The translations under genes and the position numbers were made by a program. A DNA stretch of 64,000 nucleotides from JAURNZ01 sp036337715 (GTDB taxonomy: Bacteria; Pseudomonadota; Gammaproteobacteria; Comchoanobacterales; Comchoanobacteraceae), in contig JAYZDS010000004.1 of NCBI GenBank assembly GCA_036337715.1, positions 1 through 64,000 on the forward strand, read 5' to 3'. Shown here piece after piece: positions 1-8,947 of the stretch. Each line of letters begins with the position of its first letter. Position 1 is the first letter of the stretch. Under the pieces are notes generated by a model. It did not search any database, was not told the origin of the DNA, and saw nothing but the letters and a program-made list of their open reading frames with translations.

Positions 1-1112
1 ACACAAAAACCAGCTAGATTTCCAAAATATTTAGAGCAAATAGCGTATGAAACGTCGGTATCTTGAAGTTTAACAATTTCTTTATCCACTTGGCGAGCAT
101 ATGGAAATTTTTTATTGTAGTAAAATACCAATTCATCATTGCGTAGATTAACTTTAGATACATGTAATGTTGGCATTTTTTTCAAAAATTTGTTTTTGCT
201 GAACTGTGCTAATGCATTTTCAGTGATGACACCATCATAATCTTCCAAATTTTTCATATAAAATTCAACAGCGCTATCTTCTAAGCCATCAATGTAATGG
301 ACCTTTCCTCCAAGTGCTAATACCCATTCGGTGTAGGCGGATCCCTCATTAACGATAAATGTTTTCCCAACAATGTCTTCTTTCTTTTTGAAAGGATCTG
401 CCCCCTCACCTGCAACAGCAAAAATAGTATTGGTCATACTACCAATTAGTATGGCCTTAAATAGTAACCCTAAAAATATCAAGGTTATTAGCATACTTTT
501 AGCAACATTAAAGGTTGTTGAACCATTTAAAAGCATCATTGTTGTTGCATAAAATGAATCTTTCAGGTTGAATTTTTTTTCTTTTCTTGTGGAATACCAA
601 AGTACAAAACTTGCAACAATAAATATCAATCCAATTAGTAGAAATATAGCTTTCAACGATGTCAAACTAGCAAGAAATACATTTATAGGATCTATAACAG
701 TCTTATTGGTTAAAACCACAACACGATTAATTAAAAATGGTCGGGAATAATCAACAAAATCTAAACGCTGTTCGACTGTAGAAAAATTACCTATCAGGAT
801 ATCAAATTTATTCTGTGCTACCTCTTTGGCCGCATCGTCATAATTCAAATCAGATGGTATATACTCAAAGTGCCAATCATTGGCATCAGCAATTTTTTCC
901 CAATAATCTATGACGATGCCTCTATAGGCACCATCAATTTTATAGGCATAAGGCTCAATTAATAATACACCAACCTTGATTGGATTTTCCTTGGTACCTA
1001 AATAATGTTGTGACGTTGTTTTAGGCATACTAGTTTCATTGGATGCTAAAGAAACACATGTAGACAAGAGAATTAATATTAAGAGAATTTTTTTATATGC
1101 CAAACGCATCAT
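1..1112 (-). CDS. Ionotropic glutamate receptor-like protein, copy 1 (3' end beyond window)
   Basis: I read this open frame directly: it starts at the ATG ending at 1112 (MMRLAYKKILL) and runs off the left edge, probably with only a codon or two missing by comparison with its paralogue at 2630-3730. It has a signal peptide, then the first lobe of a periplasmic solute-binding domain (KVGVLLIEPY, later FDILIGNFSTVEQR and DFVDYSRPF). A hydrophobic helix, a short re-entrant-like stretch and a second helix (KAILIGSMTNTIFAV) follow, then the second binding lobe. This binding lobe-TM-pore loop-TM-binding lobe order is that of GluR0-type prokaryotic ionotropic glutamate receptors. The helix before lobe 2 resembles the SYTANLAAF motif of animal receptors. 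No K+ filter such as TVGYG is visible, so ion selectivity and ligand are unknown. A non-channel amino-acid sensor is the alternative. Confidence 0.6.
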   Translation of the reverse strand, partial: MMRLAYKKILLILILLSTCVSLASNETSMPKTTSQHYLGTKENPIKVGVLLIEPYAYKIDGAYRGIVIDYWEKIADANDWHFEYIPSDLNYDDAAKEVAQNKFDILIGNFSTVEQRLDFVDYSRPFLINRVVVLTNKTVIDPINVFLASLTSLKAIFLLIGLIFIVASFVLWYSTRKEKKFNLKDSFYATTMMLLNGSTTFNVAKSMLITLIFLGLLFKAILIGSMTNTIFAVAGEGADPFKKKEDIVGKTFIVNEGSAYTEWVLALGGKVHYIDGLEDSAVEFYMKNLEDYDGVITENALAQFSKNKFLKKMPTLHVSKVNLRNDELVFYYNKKFPYARQVDKEIVKLQDTDVSYAICSKYFGNLAGFC

Positions 1113-1341
1113 TAAATAATTTCCATTTAAATAATACAAAAAGTTTAGATATTTTTTGAAATCCTGTCAAATATACATCATTACAACCATAGGATTTATT
1201 AAGCAAATGTCTTCTTTGAGATCACTAGAAACAATCATTTTTAATCTTACTTAACCATCAAACGGTATTCACTAATATAAAATAAATATTTTATTTTCAT
1301 ACAAGCTCTTATAACATAACAGTGATGTTTTGGAATTTGAT

Positions 1342-2439
1342 ATGATTTTAATGGTAACACAATGCTTTCCCCCTAAAACCGGAGGTATTGAAACGGTGAT
1401 GTCTGAACTCGCTTCTTTATTAAATACCAATAACAATCTTGAAGTCATTACCAAACACAGTAAAAATGCGGTCTCTTGGGATAACCATCAATCTTTTCCG
1501 ATAACACGCATCCATGGTAATAAGTTTTTACGACAATGGCGCATCAAAAGAATTATCAAGCAAAAAATTAAATCCTATTCTTGTAAAATTCTGATTACAG
1601 ATAGCTGGAAAAGTGCTAAGACCATCTTACCCATTGCTAAAAAATTCAAGCTGCCCATTATCTCATTAGCACATGGCAACGATGTTTTAACAAAAAATAA
1701 AACGTTTAGAACAAATAAAATCACACGCACCTTAAGGGAATGTCAACATGTGGTGGCTGTTTCTGATACAACTAAAAAGATGGTTTTATCACTTGGCATT
1801 TCAAATTGTTCTACCATCAACAATGGCATCAACATAGATGCCTATATAAACACTGATAAAAAGATTTGTTTTAAGGCCCCTCAGTTATTAACCGTTGCAA
1901 GACTTGAGAAAAGAAAGGGACAAGACCGAATCATAGAAGCACTTCCAAGCCTCATTAAAGACTACCCAAAGATTCATTATCACATTGCAGGGACAGGTCA
2001 ATACGAAACACAATTAAAATCACTTGTAGACACCTTGGGCGTCAATGAACATGTCACATTTCATGGATATGTGAATGAAGGACAAAAAAAGGCACTTCTG
2101 CGACAAGCTGATTTATTTGTCATGCCCGTTAGACATGATAAACATACACATAGCATTGAAGGCTTTGGCATTAGTCTAGTTGAGGCACAACTTGCAGGCT
2201 TACCAGTGCTGACAGGACAGTCTGGTGGTGTCAGTGATGTTGTCACACATAAAAAAACTGGATTTATTTGTGATGGTGACGACACACTAGCTGTTTCAAA
2301 TGGCATATATGAAATTCTAGATAATATTGATCTTGCTTTGATATGTGCAAAAGAAGGACAAAAAAATGCACAAAAAAAGTTCTCACATCAATTTATGATT
2401 GAGCAATATCAAAAACTCATTTACAAAATAACCTCTTAA
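1342..2439 (+). CDS. Family 4-type glycosyltransferase (GT-B fold)
   Basis: A retaining glycosyltransferase of about 365 residues that transfers a sugar from a nucleotide-sugar donor, most likely in cell-surface polysaccharide or LPS assembly. The N-terminal acceptor domain opens with MVTQCFPPKTGGIETVMSEL, including the GGIE loop typical of GT4. The C-terminal donor domain contains LLTVARLEKRKGQDRIIEAL and the EX7E element in EGFGISLVEA. The frame can open with TTG at 1330, but ATG at 1342 gives the usual family start and is preferred; no strong ribosome binding site is visible. It lies between two minus-strand receptor-like genes. A fragment of a second copy of its 3' end survives at 3863-3934, so this gene is the intact member of a duplicated pair. 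Donor and acceptor cannot be told from sequence. Confidence 0.85.
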   Translation: MILMVTQCFPPKTGGIETVMSELASLLNTNNNLEVITKHSKNAVSWDNHQSFPITRIHGNKFLRQWRIKRIIKQKIKSYSCKILITDSWKSAKTILPIAKKFKLPIISLAHGNDVLTKNKTFRTNKITRTLRECQHVVAVSDTTKKMVLSLGISNCSTINNGINIDAYINTDKKICFKAPQLLTVARLEKRKGQDRIIEALPSLIKDYPKIHYHIAGTGQYETQLKSLVDTLGVNEHVTFHGYVNEGQKKALLRQADLFVMPVRHDKHTHSIEGFGISLVEAQLAGLPVLTGQSGGVSDVVTHKKTGFICDGDDTLAVSNGIYEILDNIDLALICAKEGQKNAQKKFSHQFMIEQYQKLIYKITS

Positions 2440-2629
2440 AATTTTATTGAAACTTAAAAAGTTAATACATTTATAGCATTAATTTTTTTTATTCTTGATA
2501 ACGCTAAATAACTCAGAGAATGTTAGTAATTAAATTATGAAAGATGTTTGAATACTTAATTTCATGAAAAAGGTTACTTTTGAAAAGACCTAATACATTT
2601 TATGAAAGACTTATTATATGTTTAAAAAA

Positions 2630-3730
2630 CTACATCAAACAATTCTTTGCATAATCACCAACATAAACATTACAAATAGAATACGCTGCATTGGTGTCTT
2701 GTAATTTTAAAATACCAACATTCAATTCTTTTCCTAAAGGGAAAGAATAATTAAATGCGAAAGCAAGGATATCATTTCTAACATTGTAACTAGAAGTGAT
2801 TAAACTAGGTTCAATGTTTTTAAATTGATTGGTATATTTATAAATTAATGCATAGTCAGTCACATAACCAGCATACTTGTCTATGTTTCTTGCATAAAAC
2901 TCAGCAGCTTGCTCATTATTACCATCAAATTCGTAAACGCGGGCATTAAGTGCACGCATTTTTTGGACAAAAGAAGACCCTTTAACAACAATAAACAACT
3001 TGTTAGAAATATCTTTTTCAGATAAGAAAGGTTCACCTGCCAGTGACAAACCAAACAATGTACTCGTTACATTACCAATTAACAGTGCTTTAGCGATTAA
3101 GCTAAATAACATAAGGGTAACTAAAACACCTTTTTTAAATCTACTGCTATCAGGGACAGCTAATATATTGACACAAGCAATCATATAATACTCATACAAC
3201 GTTGTCTTATCGTCCGTTGGTTTAAAGAACCATAAACTGAGTGCAACAAAACCAATAACGATAAATATTACAATAAAAAATTCAAAAATTGAATAAACAA
3301 CATTTAAAAAGATTGTAAATGGGCTAGTCTTATTAGAAGTTAAGATACTTATCTTATTTAACATAAAAGGTCTTGTATAGTTGATAAAAGATACTCTTTC
3401 TGCTGTGGTTGAAAAATTACCTAGCACCACGTCATAAATGCCATTTTTGGTATCTATTAAAGATTGTGAATAATTTGGGGTTGTATCTAAAAAAACATAA
3501 TGCCAATTATTCTCTTCTGCAATATGTTTCCAATAATCGATTACTAAACCCTGATAAATCCCTTGATATTTTAAAGCGAATGGGTCCACCAACTGCACCC
3601 CTACTTTTATGGGGTTTTCTTTTGATCCTAGCGAGTACTTAGTTTGAGATACATTATCTTTAGCGATTTCTGTTGCAAAAACAACATTTGATAATAATAT
3701 AATTAAAACAATTAAGATTAGTTTTTTCAT
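2630..3730 (-). CDS. Ionotropic glutamate receptor-like protein, copy 2
   Basis: A complete 366-residue paralogue of the gene at 1-1112. Residues 1-19 form a signal peptide ending VVFA. Residues about 40-135 are the first binding lobe (IKVGVQLVDPFA; YDVVLGNFSTTAERVSFINY; TRPF). Residues about 140-168 are a transmembrane helix, about 175-195 a possible pore loop, and about 200-228 a second helix ending KALLIGNVTSTLFGLSL. Lobe 2 resumes with SEKDISNKLFIVV and ends near YSICNVYVGDYAKNC. The order matches the minimal pore receptors of the GluR0 class (solute-binding family 3 plus a ligand-gated ion channel region). The helix preceding lobe 2 resembles the receptor gating motif. Cysteines near the C-terminus (SIC, NC) are shared with copy 1 and could form a disulphide. 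Ligand and ion are unknown. Confidence 0.65.
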   Translation of the reverse strand: MKKLILIVLIILLSNVVFATEIAKDNVSQTKYSLGSKENPIKVGVQLVDPFALKYQGIYQGLVIDYWKHIAEENNWHYVFLDTTPNYSQSLIDTKNGIYDVVLGNFSTTAERVSFINYTRPFMLNKISILTSNKTSPFTIFLNVVYSIFEFFIVIFIVIGFVALSLWFFKPTDDKTTLYEYYMIACVNILAVPDSSRFKKGVLVTLMLFSLIAKALLIGNVTSTLFGLSLAGEPFLSEKDISNKLFIVVKGSSFVQKMRALNARVYEFDGNNEQAAEFYARNIDKYAGYVTDYALIYKYTNQFKNIEPSLITSSYNVRNDILAFAFNYSFPLGKELNVGILKLQDTNAAYSICNVYVGDYAKNCLM

Positions 3731-3862
3731 GTTGATTTTTTCCCATTTATGCCGTTATAAATATCATTTATAACTTATTTTTATTAATGTAACAACTTCA
3801 ATTTAATTTGGTAAAAATTAAAAATCTAAATCATAAATGATCTGTATTTACTAAATGGTTAG

Positions 3863-3934
3863 GATAATGAAAAAAAATTTAAATCAATATTGGTTGAACA
3901 ATATCAAAAACACATTTACAAAATGATTATTTAA
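3863..3934 (+). pseudogene. Remnant of a glycosyltransferase 3' end
   Basis: Reading forward from 3863 gives a short frame containing KKF, then VEQYQKHIYK and a TAA at 3932-3934. The end of the intact glycosyltransferase (about 2365-2439) reads KKF, then IEQYQKLIYK and its stop. The nucleotides match closely over about 50 bases (caatatcaaaaacnc then atttacaaaat in both). The rest of the copy is gone, and a TAG lies just upstream at 3860-3862. The fragment sits on the far side of receptor copy 2, just as the intact gene sits on the far side of receptor copy 1, which fits a duplicated gene pair whose second glycosyltransferase decayed. Confidence 0.75.
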
Positions 3935-3971
3935 CTTTGATCTAAGTTTGAAAAATTGATATTGTAATCGC

Positions 3972-5495
3972 ATGAATCCTAAACAACACATACTCGATAC
4001 ACTAGAAGCCTTAATCTTATCTCTTGATACTGACACAAGCACCACTGGCACAGATATTCTCAATAAAACTATTAATTTTAGTAAATCCTTACATGCCATT
4101 GTTCCTGACCCTGTAGATCTTGAACAAGAAGAGACATACCTATTGCATGATAATAATTTACTTCGGCAAAGCGGTATCCCCACACTAGCCTTGATACATC
4201 ATTTTTTTGAGTATAAAACTCCCTTAACATTAGAACTCTCGCATGCACAACTCCAAGAAGCTTGGGTTAGATATGCTATAAAAATTAAAAATTTTATTAA
4301 AAATATTGTCAAACCAAGCATAAATGATGTACTCAATAATGGTGAAATCCCTGCTACATTCAATATCAGTAAGATGTGTTTAATTTGGGATTATGTTATA
4401 CACCACCATCGTGTTGCAATAATAACAGAGCGTTTAGGCTTACTTGATCAAATGGACTGGGCTTCTTTAACTGATCGTTATGTATTTATCATGCAAGTCA
4501 TTACTGTAGGTGAAGCGTTTAAAGATATGCCAAATAGCCTCAAACTACACATAATGAAAGTACTTACAAAAATATTAAACTTATCTGAATTCGATGCTGG
4601 TAAACGAATTGAACTTATGAAGACTCTTAGAAATCAATTTACTCACCTTGAAACCCCTGAATTTCATAATCAATGGTGCGATTTATTTCATGGGAATACA
4701 TTGTCAGATTTAAATGAGCAAAACTACCTTAAATCTTTTGAAGTACTGCAAGCTATTTATAATAATCAACATTTATTAATCAATCATGAATTAGAAGTTC
4801 ATTATCAAGATGCCCTACTGGATTCTTTAGAACAATCTGAAAACAATGTAAGCACAATAAGAACTCAACGGCAGTCTAGATGGCTAATGCAATTAATTGA
4901 CTTTGAACAAGGGCCCAATAATAAAACAGGTAAGAAAGTAAACACATTAGAAACTCGTGAGCCATTGGCTTTCAATGAAACCACTGTTACTGGCTATCAA
5001 TCATTAGATGAAACCCTCGATCCTTTGCCTATTATGGAGCCCACTACACTCAGAAGAAGAAAAACTTCCGTTCATGCGGATACGCTTAAACCAATCATTG
5101 TATTTACACCCACCCCGCAGTTAAGCTATTCGTATACCACAACTACATTAAATGACACGCACTTGCTTCAAAATAGAGTTGATTTATACAAAGACCTTTA
5201 TAATTTTCATACAATAACACGACGGAAACGTATCGAAGCTTTTAAAAAACTAACACCTTCATCTGATTCGGAATCTGGTTTAATGAAGCTAATTGAAGTT
5301 GAAAAACTACTTGTTATCTTAGCAGGCTCTTTATTAAGACCATTGATACATGAAGTAACTGAAACCGAAAATTTAAATAAAGCCAAACAAACTATAAAAA
5401 TAAGAAATGGTTTAGCCCATAAAGCAAGTTTGTTTAAAGATGATGGTAATAATATTGATATGCTCGGGGGAGTATCACTTCCAAATATTTCTTAA
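3972..5495 (+). CDS. Unknown protein with two HEPN-like RX4H motifs
   Basis: A 507-residue soluble, mostly helical protein that I do not recognise. Two places, near residues 220-225 (LRNQFTH) and 478-483 (IRNGLAH), carry R-N-x-x-x-H, the RX4H signature seen in HEPN-type helical domains. Each follows a helix-rich stretch of 40-50 residues, so the protein may be an internal duplication around a hydrophilic linker (about residues 290-390, rich in T, P, R). HEPN assignment is inference from the motif alone. The start ATG at 3972 lacks an obvious ribosome binding site. The next gene starts 29 bases after its stop with a GGAGAAA-type site, so the two may be cotranscribed. Confidence 0.6.
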   Translation: MNPKQHILDTLEALILSLDTDTSTTGTDILNKTINFSKSLHAIVPDPVDLEQEETYLLHDNNLLRQSGIPTLALIHHFFEYKTPLTLELSHAQLQEAWVRYAIKIKNFIKNIVKPSINDVLNNGEIPATFNISKMCLIWDYVIHHHRVAIITERLGLLDQMDWASLTDRYVFIMQVITVGEAFKDMPNSLKLHIMKVLTKILNLSEFDAGKRIELMKTLRNQFTHLETPEFHNQWCDLFHGNTLSDLNEQNYLKSFEVLQAIYNNQHLLINHELEVHYQDALLDSLEQSENNVSTIRTQRQSRWLMQLIDFEQGPNNKTGKKVNTLETREPLAFNETTVTGYQSLDETLDPLPIMEPTTLRRRKTSVHADTLKPIIVFTPTPQLSYSYTTTTLNDTHLLQNRVDLYKDLYNFHTITRRKRIEAFKKLTPSSDSESGLMKLIEVEKLLVILAGSLLRPLIHEVTETENLNKAKQTIKIRNGLAHKASLFKDDGNNIDMLGGVSLPNIS

Positions 5496-5524
5496 TTTAT
5501 TCATATATACGGAGAAATAGACAA

Positions 5525-6490
5525 ATGAAAATCTTAGCTATAAAATTTGCCCAATTTGGAGATATCGTTCAAAGTTTAGGTGCATTTCAAGACATTAGTA
5601 ATCACTATAATGTAAAAATTGATATCTTAACCTCAAAACCTTATCGAGCGATTTTTGAAAACCTACCGTTTGTTGATAAAATCTATGTGAGTGACAGAAG
5701 AAAAAAAGACTTAATTAAACTTCACACGGTGCTTCCAACAAAAAGCTATAATTATGTCTTTGATCTACCCGGTTCAAGAATTGAAACATATAACACTTGG
5801 TTACGTAACAAACTCTATGAATTTTATATTTTTAGAAAGTCTAAATTCATTACATTATTAAATACAATACCTAAAAAAGAAATCAAAAAACATATCAAAT
5901 CATATTCTCACTTAGATTGGAATGCTATGATACTTAAACGTATGGGTATTGAAATAAAGCAAACATACCACTCACCAATCACATATGCACAAGATAATAG
6001 TTTTAACCCACCCGCTATCCAAAAACCATATATTTTTATTGCACCTTTCTGCTCTAAACCAAAAAGTGCAGATTACAAAAGATGGCCAAACTTTAAAGCA
6101 TTAATGGAATTGTTGCAAAAAGATTTTCCTTCATTAAATTTGGTGACCGTTCCTGGACCAGGAGAACTCGAGTTAGCAGATCAATTGCCTGCAACAAAAA
6201 TCTTAGATAAGAATGGCAAAGCTACATCTATTCCACAACTAATTAAAATCATTAATCAAGCTTGTTATGTGATATCTCTTGATACTGGTGCAGCACACGT
6301 TGCATACCACCTTGGCAAACCTGGACGAGTGATTGGAGGCAAGGGCATGGAGCCTCAAGCCCTTGGTTTAACAAACGATGATTTTAAAATCATTCATTTT
6401 TCAAAAAAAGATTTAAAAGATGTTACTGCAGATGAATTTTATGCTTTTATCAAAAGTGACCTTGAAAAACATGTTGAAGCGTTAGCCTAA
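5525..6490 (+). CDS. GT9 heptosyltransferase-type protein 1
   Basis: A 321-residue member of glycosyltransferase family 9, the family of WaaC, WaaF and WaaQ, which add ADP-heptose to the LPS inner core at the cytoplasmic face of the inner membrane. The N-terminus MKILAIKFAQFGDIVQSL holds the family's GDI turn. The donor half has YIFIAPFCSKPKS, VTVPGPGELELAD and the near-universal SLDTGAAHVAYHLGKP. A GGAGAAA ribosome binding site precedes the ATG. A clear paralogue lies at 7997-8947, and a DUF6165 gene and a broken glycosyltransferase lie between them, a typical envelope-sugar neighbourhood. Donor and acceptor are not predictable; 'heptosyltransferase-like' is the safest name. Confidence 0.85.
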   Translation: MKILAIKFAQFGDIVQSLGAFQDISNHYNVKIDILTSKPYRAIFENLPFVDKIYVSDRRKKDLIKLHTVLPTKSYNYVFDLPGSRIETYNTWLRNKLYEFYIFRKSKFITLLNTIPKKEIKKHIKSYSHLDWNAMILKRMGIEIKQTYHSPITYAQDNSFNPPAIQKPYIFIAPFCSKPKSADYKRWPNFKALMELLQKDFPSLNLVTVPGPGELELADQLPATKILDKNGKATSIPQLIKIINQACYVISLDTGAAHVAYHLGKPGRVIGGKGMEPQALGLTNDDFKIIHFSKKDLKDVTADEFYAFIKSDLEKHVEALA

Positions 6491-6510
6491 TATTTTCTAG
6501 AAAAATCGCT

Positions 6511-7547
6511 TTACTCACAATGTGCCCAAAGCGCTTCTGCATCCACAAATGGTGAAATGCCATAAGCAGAATTTACATTGGTCACATGTAAGGCCAATGT
6601 TGGTAATGGACTTAAGCAAACTTCTTTTTCAAATATTTTATGTAATGGTTTTTCAAAAGGATCATGTTCAAGTTGGCACATATGTGTCATTTCTTTTAGA
6701 TATTTATTGATCATTTGACTGCTGGTTAAAAATGTACATAAAGTCTGATCCACTGTGCGCCAATGTGATTGATTGCCAATGACTACTTGTGTTGGCTCAC
6801 ATTGTTAATATAAAAAAGGATAATCACTGGGACATAAAAACAACTCATTCCCGATCAAGGTTGACATTTTCTCATAAGTGAAAATCATTTCTTGCAAAGC
6901 ATGTTCTTTATGCAGGTAGTCATCTTCCACCAAATAAACTAAATCTTCAGATGCTGCACCCAACAATATGGATTGATGAAAATTTGCCATTAGAGATTTA
7001 AGGTTATGTGTAACCATGTCTCCACTCTCATTTATAGATTCTATTTGATCGAAAAACTGAGTCTTTTTTAAATGCATTATTTCATACTCAAAAAACTGAT
7101 CATTGAGCAAAGCATTAAATGCATCAATTGCAGATTGATCTGAGTTGTCATCTACGATCGTTAATTTCAGCTTGATATGTTTAAACAAAGATCTAGCAAA
7201 ATAAATAGATTTTATAATAGAGTTTATGGTCCTTAATGTGTATTCAAGTTTTTCCGCTGTAAACAATCGTTCCTTATTTTGACTGACAAGTTTAACTTTG
7301 ACACAAGTTCTAATGATGATATGTAACGATTTAACCTTTCTTTCAATTTTACGATTACCGAAAGGCATGGTAATGGCTGTTTGATTAATGGTCGATAAGT
7401 TGTCACAGCCCCTTTTATTCAAACCTGGTAAGTATAATTATTTTGATCAACAATTTCATAACCTAATCGCCTATTAAACTTAATTAATAGTTTTCTAAAC
7501 AGTGATTTTTTTGGTCTAAGGTTATTGTTATGATTAGTTTTTTTCAT
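6511..7547 (-). pseudogene. Broken GT-A glycosyltransferase (frameshift and in-frame stop)
   Basis: Three pieces of one gene. The 5' piece starts at the ATG ending at 7547 (MKKTNHNNNLRPKKSLFRK, then LGYEIVDQNNYTYQV) and meets TGA near 7425. Shifting frame around 7430-7440 gives LPGLNKRGCDNLST and continues to 6805 with a GT-A-like core (LTIVDDNSDQ; LVYLVEDDYLH, a probable metal-binding acidic motif; LFLCPSDYPFLY). A TAA at 6805-6807 then interrupts. The same frame resumes at once with QCEPTQVVIGNQSHWRTV and runs to the stop at 6511. Both long pieces are in the same frame, so the interruption is a point nonsense change. The two lesions argue for a pseudogene over a sequencing error, but reads should be checked. 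The gene probably acted with the flanking GT9 and DUF6165 genes. Confidence 0.8.
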
Positions 7548-7569
7548 AATATACCTATCAGTTTAAGAC

Positions 7570-7968
7570 TTAGGACTCATAATCTTCATAACTTTTAACT
7601 TCAGCTATGTTTGAGCCTACATGTAAATTAATTTTCTTTTTCAAATCTGCTCGCTTATCGTTGGTTATGTATACACTTCTTGCCAGTTCAATAAACGTAT
7701 CACCAAAATCTTTATTCTTTTCGCATATACGAATGGCATCCTCTATGTCCCATAAAGATTGGTTCACAGTTTTTAATTCATCTGTATAACCTTGAATGGT
7801 TTCATCGACAACAACTTGATTCATTAAAACATCTGTTAAAATACTTAACTCTTTTTGTACAATTGCTTGGTTATCGCCCTGAATAAACTTGTCTTTAATT
7901 TGTAAAATTGTTATTTTGTCAATAAGTTCTCCAACGGAGATTTCAGCTAAAATAGGTTTTTGATTCAT
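7570..7968 (-). CDS. DUF6165 family protein
   Basis: A 132-residue protein matching the DUF6165 pattern: PILAEISVGELIDKITILQI near the start, then LKTVNQSLWDIEDAIRICEK, FIELARSVYITNDKRADLKK and a GSNIAEVKSYEDY end. The family is usually found beside LPS glycosyltransferases, as here, and has no established biochemical role that I know. The open frame could extend to 8043, but that would overlap the divergent GT9 gene at 7997. The ATG ending at 7968 (MNQKPIL) gives the family length and removes the clash. The broken glycosyltransferase starts 23 bases downstream, so the two were probably one transcript. Confidence 0.85.
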   Translation of the reverse strand: MNQKPILAEISVGELIDKITILQIKDKFIQGDNQAIVQKELSILTDVLMNQVVVDETIQGYTDELKTVNQSLWDIEDAIRICEKNKDFGDTFIELARSVYITNDKRADLKKKINLHVGSNIAEVKSYEDYES

Positions 7969-7996
7969 AGGTATATAGTTAAAGAATTCCATCATT

Positions 7997-8947
7997 ATGT
8001 CAAATATTTTAATCATCAAACATGGCGCATTCGGCGACATCATTCAAGCTTTAGGTATTATGCAAGATATTGCTGAACATCATGGCGGTAAAATAGATAT
8101 TTTAACTCACAAAACTTTCGCCCCTTTATTCCAGCCACTGCCCTGGATTAATCACATTATTATCGATGATAGAAAAACAAAAAATTTAAATCATTTTAGA
8201 AAACTCTTCAAAACACTTCATAAAGCCGAATACACATGCGTCTATGATCTACAAAACTCCACTCGAACCACAGTTTATCGATGGCTATTTTTTAGACATC
8301 TGCCTTTCATTTCCAATAGAAGTATGTTGCAACTCAATGAAACAAAAAAAGCACTGGATAAAAAATGTATCTATGACAGCTTTGATTTGATGTTGGAACG
8401 ATCAGGTATTCAACCAAAGCATTGCAGACAATCTAACATAGATACACTCAAAGACATTAATTTCAAAACGCACTCAACCTTGAAACCTTATGTCTTCATA
8501 GCCCCTTTTTGTTCAGCAAATAGTCCTTACAAAAAATGGGCTTCTTTTAAATCCTTAATTGCTAAATTACAGGTTGATTTTCCAACAATGACATTTGTAT
8601 GCGCACCAGGTCCTGGAGAAACTGATGAAGCAAACCAATATGGTGTCAAAACTTTGCTTGATCATGGCAACCCTACTACTTTAAATCAATTGATTAGCAT
8701 CATACTTGATTCAAGTTATGTGATCACTTTGGATACAGCAGCAGCGCACATTGCAGCCAAAGCCAACAAACCTGGTACATTAATTATGAATCCACAACTT
8801 TTTGATCGCATTTTTTTAAAAGAACAAAATTTATCATTAGCATGCAAACAAACCAAACTTCATGAGTTGCCATTGGACAAGGTCTATACGAAAATCAAAC
8901 AAGATCTAACACGCTTATTAGTTAAAGAACCCGATTTTCAAATCTAA
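7997..8947 (+). CDS. GT9 heptosyltransferase-type protein 2
   Basis: A 316-residue paralogue of the gene at 5525. It shares the start (MSNILIIKHGAFGDIIQALG), the HHGGKIDILTHK stretch, the YVFIAPFCSANSPYKKW loop, VCAPGPGETDEANQ and TLDTAAAHIAAKANKPG. It is transcribed divergently from the DUF6165 gene, with 28 bases between the two starts, so the promoters must overlap. Its 3' end overlaps the convergent gene at 8944 by four bases. The two GT9 copies have diverged well beyond recent duplication, which suggests successive transfers to the same core or different acceptors. Donor sugar is not predictable. Confidence 0.85.
   Translation: MSNILIIKHGAFGDIIQALGIMQDIAEHHGGKIDILTHKTFAPLFQPLPWINHIIIDDRKTKNLNHFRKLFKTLHKAEYTCVYDLQNSTRTTVYRWLFFRHLPFISNRSMLQLNETKKALDKKCIYDSFDLMLERSGIQPKHCRQSNIDTLKDINFKTHSTLKPYVFIAPFCSANSPYKKWASFKSLIAKLQVDFPTMTFVCAPGPGETDEANQYGVKTLLDHGNPTTLNQLISIILDSSYVITLDTAAAHIAAKANKPGTLIMNPQLFDRIFLKEQNLSLACKQTKLHELPLDKVYTKIKQDLTRLLVKEPDFQI

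Noticed and set aside
1113..1341. Possible RNA gene or promoter in the gap between receptor copy 1 and the glycosyltransferase
   Set aside because: AT-rich sequence without a convincing hairpin, tRNA shape or consensus promoter.
1272..1454. 60-residue minus-strand frame
   Set aside because: Antisense to the glycosyltransferase start, no supporting signal.
7969..8043. N-terminal extension of the DUF6165 protein
   Set aside because: Would overlap the start of the divergent GT9 gene and has no counterpart in the family.
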